64,000 bases of DNA, from the NCBI RefSeq assembly GCF_014649115.1, contig NZ_BMSK01000004.1, positions 186,001 through 250,000 on the forward strand, read 5' to 3'. Shown here piece after piece: positions 50,716 to 61,998 of this stretch. The translations under genes were made by a program, and so were the position numbers. Numbering within the stretch: position 1 is the stretch's first letter; each line of letters begins with the position of its first letter. This stretch comes from Streptomyces eurythermus (GTDB taxonomy: Bacteria; Actinomycetota; Actinomycetes; Streptomycetales; Streptomycetaceae). Below the pieces are notes generated by a model that was not told the origin of the DNA, searched no databases, and saw only the letters and a list, made by a program, of their open reading frames with translations.

Positions 50716-51594
50716 TTGCCGTTCACGCTCAGCCATGCGGCGGCCGTGCTGCCCGCGGTCCGCCGGGACGGCGGCGGGCGGGGCCGGCTGGTGCCCGCGG
50801 TGCTCGTGACGGGCTCCTGCGCGCCCGATCTGCCCTACTACGCGGCCGATGTCCTGCCGGGTGGCATGGGGTTCGGCTCGGTCACGCACGCGTTCACCGG
50901 AGTCGTCACGGTCGACGTGCTCCTCGCCTGGGCGCTCGCGGGACTGTGGCTGGCGGCCCGGGAGCCGTTGCTGGCGCTGCTGCCGCGGGCGTGGCAGGGG
51001 CGGCCGGCCGCCCTGCTGCGCTGTGGAACGCCCCGCGCGCGCGTGCGGGGCGGCTCGGTGGTCCGGTGGTACGCCTCCGCGGTGCTCGGCGCGCTGACCC
51101 ATGTGGTGTGGGACGCGTTCACCCATCACGACCGGTGGGGTACGCGGCTGGTTCCGGCCATCGGACGGGACCGTCCGGCGGGCGTGCCGCTGTACACCTG
51201 GCTGCAGTACGGGTCGTCGGCGGCGGGCGCGGCGCTGATCGCGGTGTTCGTGGTCCGGGCGCTACGACGGCTGCCCGGCGGGGTGCCCGTGGGGGTGCCG
51301 GTGCTGTCCGTACGGGACCGGTGGTGGGCGCTCGCGGTGATCGGGGGCTGCGCGCTGGCGGGGGCGGTGCGGCGGACGGCCCCCTGGTGGGAGCGGGGCG
51401 GTACGGGCGCCCGGCCGTGGGAGCTGGTACCCACCCTGTGCTTCGGGGTGGGCGCCGGGCTGGTGCCGGGGCTGCTGGTGTACGCCGTGGGGGTCAGGGT
51501 CTGGCGTCCGGCCGCCGGTCCCGGAGGTCACGGGGATCATGGGGGGCAGGGTGGGGTGGCCGGTGCGGGCCGGGGGCGGCCGGTCGCTCGGTGA
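50716..51594 (+). CDS. DUF4184 family integral membrane protein, TTG start
   Basis: A 292-residue membrane protein. It begins at TTG 50716, five bases after GGAGG, and reads MPFTLSHAAAVLPAVRRDG, the standard DUF4184 N-terminus. LVTGSCAPDLPYYAADVL, GALTHVVWDAFTHHDRWGTRLV and two or three further helices follow. His and Asp residues in SHAAAVLP, SCAPDLPYY and THVVWDAFTHH resemble the metal-dependent hydrolase-like YdjM family. The function is unknown. No ATG or GTG in frame fits, so the TTG start is well supported. The last 101 bp overlap an antisense convergent gene candidate. Confidence 0.88.
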   Translation: MPFTLSHAAAVLPAVRRDGGGRGRLVPAVLVTGSCAPDLPYYAADVLPGGMGFGSVTHAFTGVVTVDVLLAWALAGLWLAAREPLLALLPRAWQGRPAALLRCGTPRARVRGGSVVRWYASAVLGALTHVVWDAFTHHDRWGTRLVPAIGRDRPAGVPLYTWLQYGSSAAGAALIAVFVVRALRRLPGGVPVGVPVLSVRDRWWALAVIGGCALAGAVRRTAPWWERGGTGARPWELVPTLCFGVGAGLVPGLLVYAVGVRVWRPAAGPGGHGDHGGQGGVAGAGRGRPVAR

Positions 51595-51913
51595 GGGGGG
51601 CGACGAACACCGTGAGCTTGTTCCGGGGGCGTGCTCTGGGGAGCAAAGCGAACGCGAGGGCGAGATAGCCGCGGGCCAGGTCGGTCCACTGGCGCCAGTC
51701 GGGGACGCGGGCGGGGCGGGCGGCGAGCCCGCGGCCGAGGCCCTTGGTGACGGTGCGGACGGTCGTGGCCAGGTCGGCCGGGATGCGGGCGGTGCTTGCG
51801 TCGGCCGCGAGGGCCGGAACCGGCGCGGCGGGCACGGCCTGCGCCGAGGCGACACCCGCCCAGGCCCCGGCGGCTGCCTCGGGCGTCCGGCGGTGAAGCA
51901 TGCGTATACCCAT
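51494..51913 (-). CDS. Hypothetical protein
   Basis: A possible 139-residue protein starting MGIRMLHRRTPEAAAGAW. The central part looks folded and constrained: ARIPADLATTVRTVTKGLGRGLAAR, VPDWRQWTDLARGYLALAFALLPR and KLTVFVAPL. The last 35 residues are Pro/Arg-rich and lie antisense to the end of the DUF4184 gene (101-bp overlap). That suggests either a true convergent overlap or a loss of the original stop. No ribosome-binding site is seen before the ATG. I do not recognise a family; the codon bias in the first 100 residues favours coding. Confidence 0.5.
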   Translation of the reverse strand: MGIRMLHRRTPEAAAGAWAGVASAQAVPAAPVPALAADASTARIPADLATTVRTVTKGLGRGLAARPARVPDWRQWTDLARGYLALAFALLPRARPRNKLTVFVAPLTERPAAPGPHRPPHPAPHDPRDLRDRRPDARP

Positions 51914-52294
51914 GCCCGCAGTGTTGCGGCTGCGGGCGGTGGGGGGCGTTTTGACGGGGGCCACGAGAGTGACGGGCCCTCCGGGGGTTCGGCCGGGTTG
52001 TCGGGGTGGGGGCAGTTTTCCGGGGTGCGGCTTGGGGGCTGTTCCGGGATGCGGTGTGGGGGTCTTCGGGGGTGCGGGGTGGGGCTGTTTCGGGGGGCGG
52101 GGTGCGGGGCTGCCTGGGGATGCGGTGCGGGGCTGGGTTGCTTCGGGGGGACGGCGGGTTCGGCACCGCCGGTCTGCGCCGTGGTGGTCGATCGCCGTTG
52201 CGGCGGAGGACGGGAGGGGGCGGAGGGGGAAGGGGGCGGTGGCGGCGGTCAGACCCTGGGGCCGACGTCGTCCGTGCGGCGGAGGTCGTCCCCG

Positions 52295-52370
52295 TGTGGC
52301 GGCGGGCTGCCGGAGGCGTGGCGGGCTGCCGGTGTGGCGGCGGGCTGCCGGAGGCGTGGCGGGCTGCCGG
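52295..52370. repeat. 38-bp tandem duplication
   Basis: Two consecutive 38-bp copies (52295-52332, 52333-52370), starting TGTGGCGGCGGGCTGCCGG and then AGGCGTGGCGGGCTGCCGG. They are identical as far as I can read. Confidence 0.8.
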
Positions 52371-52446
52371 TGTGGCTGTGGGCGGCTGGTGGCGGGACGC
52401 GGCTGCCGGTGGCTCCGCGAGTCGGCCGGTGGACGGTGTGGCGGGC

Positions 52447-52670
52447 GGACGGAGACGCGGCAGGCGGTGGCGCGGCGACTCGGCCGGAGGCGTGGCGGGC
52501 GGACGGAGACGCGGCAGGCAGTGGCGCGGCGACTCGGCCGGAGGCACGGCAGGCAGTGGCGCGGCCAGTCGGCCGGAGACGCGGCAGGCGGTGGCTCCGC
52601 GAGTCGGCCGGAGGCACGGCAGTCGGCCGGAGGCGTGGCGGGCGGCCGGAGGCGTGGCGGGCGGAACCGC
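52447..52670. repeat. 54-bp tandem repeat with shorter derivatives
   Basis: Units at 52447-52500 and 52501-52554 start with GGACGGAGACGCGGCAGGC and continue GGCGACTCGGCCGGAGGC, with a few mismatches at the end. Shortened units built on the GAGACGCGGCAGGCGGTGGC and AGTCGGCCGGAGGC modules continue to about 52670. The period is a multiple of three but the encoded peptides are implausible. Confidence 0.75.
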
Positions 52671-52997
52671 GGCGAGTCGGCCGCCGGTGGCCGGTGTGGC
52701 GGGGGCCCTCTGGTAGGGCTGCGGGCTGCCGACGCGGCAGCGGTCAGCCAAGTGGGGCGGCTGCCGTCCGTGTGGCGACTGGCAGCGGTCGGCCCGCGTG
52801 CGGCGGCGGTCGTCCCACGTGACGACGGTCGGCCGATGCGGCGGGCACCGTCCCTGCGGCGCAGATCATTCCCGTCCGGCGGCGCGGTCGGCCGGACGGT
52901 GTCGCCGTGGGTGGCCGGGGTGGCGGCGGAGAGGGGCACGGAGCGGAGCGGGAAGGCTCTGGTCGGTGCGGGGTGGGCTCTCCGCCGCCTGGCGGGG

Positions 52998-55724
52998 TCA
53001 GTGGGCCGCTGATTCCCAGTCCGGGCCGACGCCGACCGAGACGTCCAGGGGGGCCCTCAGCTGGACGGCGTTCGCCATCTCCCGGCGGACGATCTCCTCC
53101 GTGACCGCCCGCTCGCCGGGGGCGATCTCCAGGACGATCTCGTCGTGGACCTGGAGCAGCATGCGGGACTTCAGGTCCGCTGCCCGCAGCGCGCTGTCCA
53201 CCTTCAGCATGGCGATCTTCACGATGTCCGCCGCCGTGCCCTGGATGGGCGCGTTCAGGGCCATGCGCTCGGCCGCCTCCCGGCGCTGCCGGTTGTCGCT
53301 GTTGAGGTCGGGCAGGTAGCGGCGGCGGCCGAAGAGCGTCGCCGTGTAGCCCGTGGCGCGCGCCTCGTCGACCGCCCGGCGCAGGTAGTCCCGCACCCCG
53401 CCGAAGCGCTCGAAGTAGGCGTCCATCAGGGCGCGGGCCTCGCCCGCGTCGATGTTCAGCTGCTGGGAGAGGCCGAACGCGGACAGACCGTAGGCGAGGC
53501 CGTACGACATCGCCTTGATCTTGCGGCGCATCTCCGCGTCCACCGCCTGGGGCTCGACCCCAAACACCTGGGACGCGGCCGTGGTGTGCAGGTCCTCGCC
53601 GGAGGTGAACGCCTGGATCAGGCCCTCGTCCTCCGAGAGGTGGGCCATCACCCGCAGTTCGATCTGGCTGTAGTCCGCGGTCATCAGGGACTCGAAGCCC
53701 TCGCCCACCACGAAGCCCCGGCGGATCGCCCGGCCCTCGTCGGTGCGCACGGGGATGTTCTGCAGGTTCGGGTCCGTGGAGGACAGGCGCCCGGTCGCGG
53801 CCACCGTCTGGTTGAACGTGGTGTGGATACGGCCGTCGCCCGCGATGGTCTTGATCAGGCCCTCGACGGTCACCCGGAGCTTCGCCTGCTCACGGTGGCG
53901 GAGCATGATCACCGGCAGTTCGTTGTCGGTCTGGGTGACGAGCCACTTCAGGGCGTCGGCGTCGGTGGTGTAACCGGTCTTGGTCTTCTTCGTCGTCGGC
54001 AGCGCCAGCTCGCCGAAGAGGACCTCCTGGAGCTGCTTGGGCGAGCCCAGGTTGAACTCGCGGCCGGCCGCCGCGTGCGCCTCCTTCACGGCCTGCTGCA
54101 CCGCAGCCGCGAACATCTGCTCCATCGCTTCCAGGTGCGCCCGGTCGGCCGCGATGCCGTGCCGCTCCATGCGGGCGAGCAGCGCGGAGGTGGGCAGCTC
54201 CATGTCCCGGAGCAGGTCCGCGGCGCCGACCTCCCGCAGGCGGTCCTCGAACGTCTCGCCCAGGTCCAGGACGGCGCGGGCCTGGACCATCAGCGCCTGG
54301 GCCTCGGCGCCCTCGTCCGCGCCGAAGGCCAGCTGGCCGTCGGCCGCGGCGGCGGGCGTCAGCTCGCGGTGCAGGTACTCCAGGGCCAGCGCGTCCAGGT
54401 CGAAGGAGCGGCGGCCGGGCTTGACCAGGTACGCGGCGAGGGCGGTGTCCATGCCGACGCCCTCGACGCTCCAGCCGTGCTCGGCGAAGACCCGCATGGC
54501 GCCCTTGGCGTTGTGGAACACCTTGGGCCGGCCGGCGTCGGCCAGCCAGGCGGCGAACGCGTTCTCGTCGGCCTCGTCCAGTTCGGACGGGTCGAACCAG
54601 GCCGCCGGTCCCCCGGCCGCGGCGAGCGCGACCTCGGCGACCGAGCCGGTGCCCAGGGCCCAGGTGTCGACGGTGGCCACGCCCAGCGGCCCGGCGCCGT
54701 GCTCGGCGAGCCAGGGGGCCAGCTCACCGGTGCGCAGGATGCTGCCGTCGATCTCGACGCCGTCGGTGGTGACCGGGGCGGTCTCGGTCTCCTCCGTGCC
54801 GGGGTCGACGGCGAAGAGGCGCTCGCGCAGGGACGCGTTGCGGATCTCCAGGGTGTCCAGGACCATCGCCACGGCCTTGCGGTCGTACGGGGCCCGCTCC
54901 AGGTCGGTGACCGTCCGGGGCAGCTCGACCTGCCGTTCCAGCTCGGTGAGGACGCGGTTGAGCTTGACGGACTCCAGGTGGTCGCGCAGGCTCTCGCCGG
55001 CCTTGCCCTTGATCTCGTCGGCCCGCTCGACCAGCTCGGCGAAGGAGCCGAACTGGTTGATCCACTTCGTGGCGGTCTTCGGGCCGACGCCGGGGATGCC
55101 GGGGAGGTTGTCGGACGGGTCGCCGCGCAGGGCCGCGAAGTCCGGGTACTGCGCGGGCGTCAAGCCGTACTTCTCGAAAACCTTCTCCGGGGTGAACCGG
55201 GTCAGCTCCGAGACGCCCTTCGTGGGGTACAGCACGGTGATGTTCTCGGTGATCAGCTGGAAGGAGTCGCGGTCGCCGGTGACGATCAGCACCTCGAAGC
55301 CCTCGGCCTCGGCCTGGGTGGCGAGGGTGGCGATGACGTCGTCCGCCTCGTACCCCTCGACGGCGAAGCGCGGGGCGTTCATGGCGTCGAGCAGTTCGCC
55401 GATCAGCTCGACCTGGCCCTTGAACTCGTCGGGGGTCTTGGAGCGGTTCGCCTTGTACTCGGTGAACCGCTCCGAGCGCCAGGTCTTGCGGGAGACGTCG
55501 AAGGCCACCGCGAGGTGCGTGGGCTCCTCGTCACGCAGGGTGTTGGCCAGCATCGACGCGAAGCCGAAGATCGCGTTCGTCGGCTGGCCGGTCGCGGTCG
55601 TGAAGTTCTCCGCGGGCAGCGCGAAGAACGCGCGGTAGGCCAGCGAGTGCCCGTCCATGAGCATCAGCCGGGGACGGGTGCCGCCGGGGGTCTTGTCGGT
55701 CTGCTTCGGTGCTGTCTCTGCCAC
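52998..55724 (-). CDS. polA: DNA polymerase I
   Basis: A 908-residue family A polymerase. Residues about 18-310 form the 5'-3' exonuclease (LMLMDGHSLAYRAFFALP, GYEADDVIATLA, GDRDSFQLI, GDPSDNLPGIPGVGPKTA). The central 3'-5' exonuclease-like domain lacks the D-x-E metal residues (GVATVDTWALG). In its second motif, HNAKGAMRVF stands where an Asp is expected, so proofreading is probably absent. The polymerase domain carries motif A DYSQIELRVMAHLSED, motif B RRKIKAMSYGLAYGLSAFG and motif C HDEIVLE. The GTG start at 55724 is a choice that gives the usual streptomycete length. It fills gaps in repair and Okazaki processing. Confidence 0.97.
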   Translation of the reverse strand: MAETAPKQTDKTPGGTRPRLMLMDGHSLAYRAFFALPAENFTTATGQPTNAIFGFASMLANTLRDEEPTHLAVAFDVSRKTWRSERFTEYKANRSKTPDEFKGQVELIGELLDAMNAPRFAVEGYEADDVIATLATQAEAEGFEVLIVTGDRDSFQLITENITVLYPTKGVSELTRFTPEKVFEKYGLTPAQYPDFAALRGDPSDNLPGIPGVGPKTATKWINQFGSFAELVERADEIKGKAGESLRDHLESVKLNRVLTELERQVELPRTVTDLERAPYDRKAVAMVLDTLEIRNASLRERLFAVDPGTEETETAPVTTDGVEIDGSILRTGELAPWLAEHGAGPLGVATVDTWALGTGSVAEVALAAAGGPAAWFDPSELDEADENAFAAWLADAGRPKVFHNAKGAMRVFAEHGWSVEGVGMDTALAAYLVKPGRRSFDLDALALEYLHRELTPAAAADGQLAFGADEGAEAQALMVQARAVLDLGETFEDRLREVGAADLLRDMELPTSALLARMERHGIAADRAHLEAMEQMFAAAVQQAVKEAHAAAGREFNLGSPKQLQEVLFGELALPTTKKTKTGYTTDADALKWLVTQTDNELPVIMLRHREQAKLRVTVEGLIKTIAGDGRIHTTFNQTVAATGRLSSTDPNLQNIPVRTDEGRAIRRGFVVGEGFESLMTADYSQIELRVMAHLSEDEGLIQAFTSGEDLHTTAASQVFGVEPQAVDAEMRRKIKAMSYGLAYGLSAFGLSQQLNIDAGEARALMDAYFERFGGVRDYLRRAVDEARATGYTATLFGRRRYLPDLNSDNRQRREAAERMALNAPIQGTAADIVKIAMLKVDSALRAADLKSRMLLQVHDEIVLEIAPGERAVTEEIVRREMANAVQLRAPLDVSVGVGPDWESAAH

Positions 55725-56047
55725 GTCACCGATCCTGCCACGAGCCACTGACAACCCGGACCGCCCGCCCGCGACCGGTGCGGCCCCGGACACGGCGAGC
55801 GGCGCCGTACCCCGCCCCCCGGGAAAGCCATGCGCCGTCCCCCGGGAAAGCCGTGCGCCCGTCCCTCGGGAAGCCGTGCGCCGTCCTCGGTGCGGAGGTA
55901 CGCCGTCCCTTGGTAAAGAGCGGCGAAAGACACACTCCGCCGCGGGCAATGGTCCCGGCCCCCGCACTCCCGGCCGGTGTCGGTGTCAGTGCCCCGTGGG
56001 AGGATCGGCAGCGGTACTTCTCACACGCAGTCGAAGGGGAGCGCGCG
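55725..56047. other. Divergent intergenic region between polA and the molybdoenzyme gene
   Basis: 323 bp containing a tandem repeat (55815-55915). A lower-GC patch at 55907-55960 (CCTTGGTAAAGAGCGGCGAAAGACAC) may hold promoters. No gene is recognised. Confidence 0.5.
55815..55915. repeat. 23-24-bp tandem repeat upstream of polA
   Basis: GGGAAAGCC or GGGAAGCC followed by RTGCGCCGTCC recurs at 55821, 55844 and 55868 (periods 23 and 24 bp). A diverged copy ending TACGCCGTCC lies at about 55888. The array lies 90-190 bp upstream of the polA start. Confidence 0.7.
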
Positions 56048-58360
<2,313 letters not shown>

Positions 58361-58410
58361 GCGTTTGCTCAGCGAGCAGAGTGGACGTACGACGGACGGA
58401 GCCGGGCCCC

Positions 58411-58902
58411 ATGGGTGAGCAGCAGCAAGTGAAGTTCCCGCAGCAGGTCATCGACGAGTACGCCACGCTCGGCGTGGATCTTCCCGCCCTGTTCTCGGCC
58501 GGGCACCTGGGCACACGCATGGGCGTGCAGATCCTGGAGGCCTCGGCGGACCGGGTGGTCGGAACCATGCCGGTGGAGGGCAACACCCAGCCGTACGGCC
58601 TGCTGCACGGGGGCGCCTCCGCGGTGCTGGCGGAGACGCTGGGCTCGGTCGGTTCCATGCTGCACGGGGGCGTCTCGAAGATCGCGGTCGGTGTGGACCT
58701 CAACTGCACCCACCACCGCGGGGTCCGCTCGGGCCTGGTGACGGGCGTGGCCACGCCGGTGCACCGGGGCCGGTCGACGGCGACGTACGAGATCGTGATC
58801 AGCGACGAGGAGGGCCGCCGGGTCTGCTCGGCCCGCCTGACCTGCCTGCTCCGCGACGCCCGCCCGGGCGACGAGCCCCCGGCCCGGCCCACCGCGAGCT
58901 GA
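58411..58902 (+). CDS. PaaI-family hotdog-fold thioesterase
   Basis: A 163-residue hotdog protein. The signature GLLHGGASAVLAETLGSVGS contains the catalytic HGG loop and the Glu/Asp nucleophile region, followed by VGVDLNCTHHRGVRSG. The fold hydrolyses acyl-CoA thioesters. The 1,4-dihydroxy-2-naphthoyl-CoA or phenylacetyl-CoA thioesterase type is possible but cannot be decided here. The ATG at 58411 follows GGAG and lies 50 bp after the molybdoenzyme gene on the same strand, so the two may be cotranscribed. Confidence 0.92.
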   Translation: MGEQQQVKFPQQVIDEYATLGVDLPALFSAGHLGTRMGVQILEASADRVVGTMPVEGNTQPYGLLHGGASAVLAETLGSVGSMLHGGVSKIAVGVDLNCTHHRGVRSGLVTGVATPVHRGRSTATYEIVISDEEGRRVCSARLTCLLRDARPGDEPPARPTAS

Positions 58903-59713
58903 CCCCGGCCCCCTCCGGAGCGCCGGGACCCCGCGAACCGCCCCGGCCGGGGCCCGGGGAGGGCACGCGCGCGTGGGGCGGCGGACGTGGACCGTACACA
59001 ACGCGGCCCGGCGGGCGGACGCGCGCGGCGCCCGCCGCCTGGTACGTCCGCCGCCGGCGGCACGCCCTCGCCGCCCTCGTCGCGGCCGCCGCCCCCCTGG
59101 AAGGCGGCGGCCCCCGCCGCGCCACCCGGCCGCGACGGCCGGCCCGTCACCGTGACGCGCGCGGCCCAGCCGTACGAAGGACCGTCGCCGGCGACGGAAC
59201 CCTCAATTCCGTTCCCCACCGGGGCGGGTTCCGCCCGCAAGGTCACGGTGATGAGGCACGTGACGAAATACGGAAAAGCCCCCAGGAATGTCGGACTCCC
59301 TTTCCTTGCCGTAACCCTGCGTAATGCGCGCGCAATACAGACGCAGCGCTTCGTCCCGGGCCCGCGCCGCGCGGAGTATCTCTCCGAGGTGCAGGAAGTC
59401 GCTTGCGGCAACAGATCACAGTCATCAGCAAAACAGCCGAGACACCTGAATTGATCATGGCCGGTCCAGCGGGTTCTCAGAATGCGGACGGCACGAAACG
59501 GCCCGAATTCCTCCTTCCCGCCCACCGAGTACCGCTGTGCATTACGCCGTGTCATAACAAGAGAGTCACAGCCTCGGTCAGACACTCCTCCACGTTCCCC
59601 ACACACGCTTAGAGTCACCGCCAGTCACCGCGCCTTCGGTTTGTCAATTCAGCGCGGCGCGCGACTCCGCCGCGTCCATGGGGAAGCGGTTGTGCCTGGG
59701 GAAAGGACTGATC
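58903..59713. other. 811-bp intergenic region before the liv operon
   Basis: No frame looks coding. The first 300 bp are GC-rich, with CGCGCGCG-type runs. From about 59230 the composition drops (GACGAAATACGGAAAAGC, GATCACAGTCATCAGCAAAAC, GTCATAACAAGAGAGTCAC), which is unusual for this genome and suggests a regulatory or untranslated leader. No known riboswitch is identified. The region ends with the AAAGGA ribosome-binding site of the binding-protein gene. Confidence 0.5.
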
Positions 59714-60949
59714 GTGCGTCAACGTTCGCTTATCGCCGTCACCGCCGCGCTGGCCGCGGGAGCACTCACCCTCACCGCTTGCGGCTCGCGCGACAGCGGC
59801 GACAAGGGCTCCGGCTCCGGCACGGACGGCGGCGAGACCGTCGTCATCGGCGTCGACGTCCCGCTGACCGGCGACCTGTCCGCCATGGGCCTCGGCATAA
59901 AGAACTCGGCGGACCTCGCCGCCAGGAACGCCAACAAGCAGAACCTCGTCAAGGGCGTCACCTTCAAGATAGAGGCCCTGGACGACCAGGCACAGCCGTC
60001 CGCCGGCCAGCAGAACGCCTCCCGGTTCGTCTCCGAGAAGGAGGTCCTCGGCGTCGTCGGCCCGCTGAACAGCTCGGTCGCCGAGTCGATGCAGAAAGTC
60101 CTGGACGACGCCCGGCTGGTCCAGGTCTCGCCGGCGAACACCGGCCCGTCCCTGTCCCAGGGGCCGAACTGGCAGACCAAGAAGGAACGCCAGTACAAGG
60201 CCTACTTCCGTACCGCGACCACGGACGCGATCCAGGGCCCGTTCGCCGCCCAGTACGTCGTCAACACGGCCAAGAAGAAGAAGGTCTTCGTCATCGACGA
60301 CAAGAAGACCTACGGCTCCGGCCTCGCCGCCACCTTCACCGCGGAGTTCAAGAAGCTCGGCGGCCAGGTGGTCGGCACCGAGCACATCAACCCCGACACC
60401 AAGGACTTCTCCGCGGTCGCCACCAAGGTGAAGAACTCGGGCGCCGAAGTCGTCTACTACGGCGGTGAATACCCGCAGGCCGGACCGCTCAGCAAGCAGA
60501 TCAAGGCCACCGGCGCCAAGATCCCGCTCGTCGGCGGCGACGGCGTCAAGGACGACACCTACATGAAGCTGGCGGGCGCCGAAAGCACCGGCGACCTCAC
60601 CACCTCCGTCGGCGCCCCGGTCGAGGACCTGCCCTCCGCCAAGCAGTTCGTCGCCGACTACAAGGCCGCCGGCTACAAGGAGGGCTACTCCGCCTACGGC
60701 GGCTACGCCTACGACTCCGCCTGGGCGGTCATCGAAGCCGTGAAGAAGGTCGTCGAGGCCAATGGCGGCAAGCTCCCCTCCGACGCCCGCCAGAAGGTCA
60801 CCGAGGCCATGCAGAACGTGTCCTTCGACGGTGTGACCGGCAAGGTCTCCTTCGACCAGTACGGCGACGCCACCAACAAGCAGCTGACCGTGTACGCCGT
60901 GAAGAACGGTGCCTGGGTTCCCGTCAAGTCCGGTACGTACACCGGCTGA
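59714..60949 (+). CDS. livK: Branched-chain amino acid ABC transporter substrate-binding lipoprotein
   Basis: A 411-residue periplasmic-type binding protein of the LivJ/LivK (family 4, ANF-receptor fold) group. It has a lipoprotein signal peptide (AVTAALAAGALTLTAC), with Cys at the lipobox followed by a Gly/Ser linker. The mature domain reads VVIGVDVPLTGDLSAMGLGIKNSADLAAR, then VSPANTGPSLSQG, KKVFVIDDKKTYGSGLA and PLVGGDGVKDDTYMKLAG. It delivers Leu/Ile/Val or related ligands to the permeases encoded next. The GTG at 59714 has AAGGA seven bases before; an upstream ATG at 59678 would lengthen the signal sequence. A strong hairpin follows it. Confidence 0.93.
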   Translation: MRQRSLIAVTAALAAGALTLTACGSRDSGDKGSGSGTDGGETVVIGVDVPLTGDLSAMGLGIKNSADLAARNANKQNLVKGVTFKIEALDDQAQPSAGQQNASRFVSEKEVLGVVGPLNSSVAESMQKVLDDARLVQVSPANTGPSLSQGPNWQTKKERQYKAYFRTATTDAIQGPFAAQYVVNTAKKKKVFVIDDKKTYGSGLAATFTAEFKKLGGQVVGTEHINPDTKDFSAVATKVKNSGAEVVYYGGEYPQAGPLSKQIKATGAKIPLVGGDGVKDDTYMKLAGAESTGDLTTSVGAPVEDLPSAKQFVADYKAAGYKEGYSAYGGYAYDSAWAVIEAVKKVVEANGGKLPSDARQKVTEAMQNVSFDGVTGKVSFDQYGDATNKQLTVYAVKNGAWVPVKSGTYTG

Positions 60950-60974
60950 TCCCCGCGCCTGAACCACTCGCGAG

Positions 60975-61011
60975 CCGCGCGGGGCGCTGTTTCCACTGGC
61001 GCCCCGCGCGG
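60975..61011 (+). terminator. Hairpin inside the liv operon (mRNA-stabilising or attenuating)
   Basis: CCGCGCGGGGCGC (60975-60987) and GCGCCCCGCGCGG (60999-61011) form a perfect 13-bp GC stem around an 11-base loop. It lies between the binding-protein gene and livH. A partial terminator or 3' stability element that raises the ratio of binding protein to membrane components is likely. Confidence 0.75.
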
Positions 61012-61063
61012 ATCCGCATCCGGCCACATCCCTCGCACTTTCCGAACGCTCGGAGGACATGCG

Positions 61064-61993
<930 letters not shown>

Positions 61994-61998
61994 GACCG

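Larger units (their letters stand above)
51914..52997. other. 1.1-kb gene-free, extremely GC-rich region full of degenerate repeats
   Basis: All six frames are long and open, but none resembles a protein: translations are strings of Arg, Pro, Ala and Gly. Direct inspection shows a G-rich plus strand with runs such as GGGGTGCGGG and CGGGGTGGGG (51930-52130), then two repeat arrays (52295-52370 and 52447-52554). Shorter copies of CGGCCGGAGGC follow to about 52700. It lies between the hypothetical gene and polA. Confidence 0.7.

Noticed and set aside
51539..53012. Long plus-strand frames next to polA
   Set aside because: The peptides are low-complexity Gly/Arg/Ala strings produced by repeats, with open frames in all six phases and no initiation signal.
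58903..59713. Short frames in both strands of the pre-liv gap
   Set aside because: Codon use is not Streptomyces-like in any of them, and none has a ribosome-binding site at its start.
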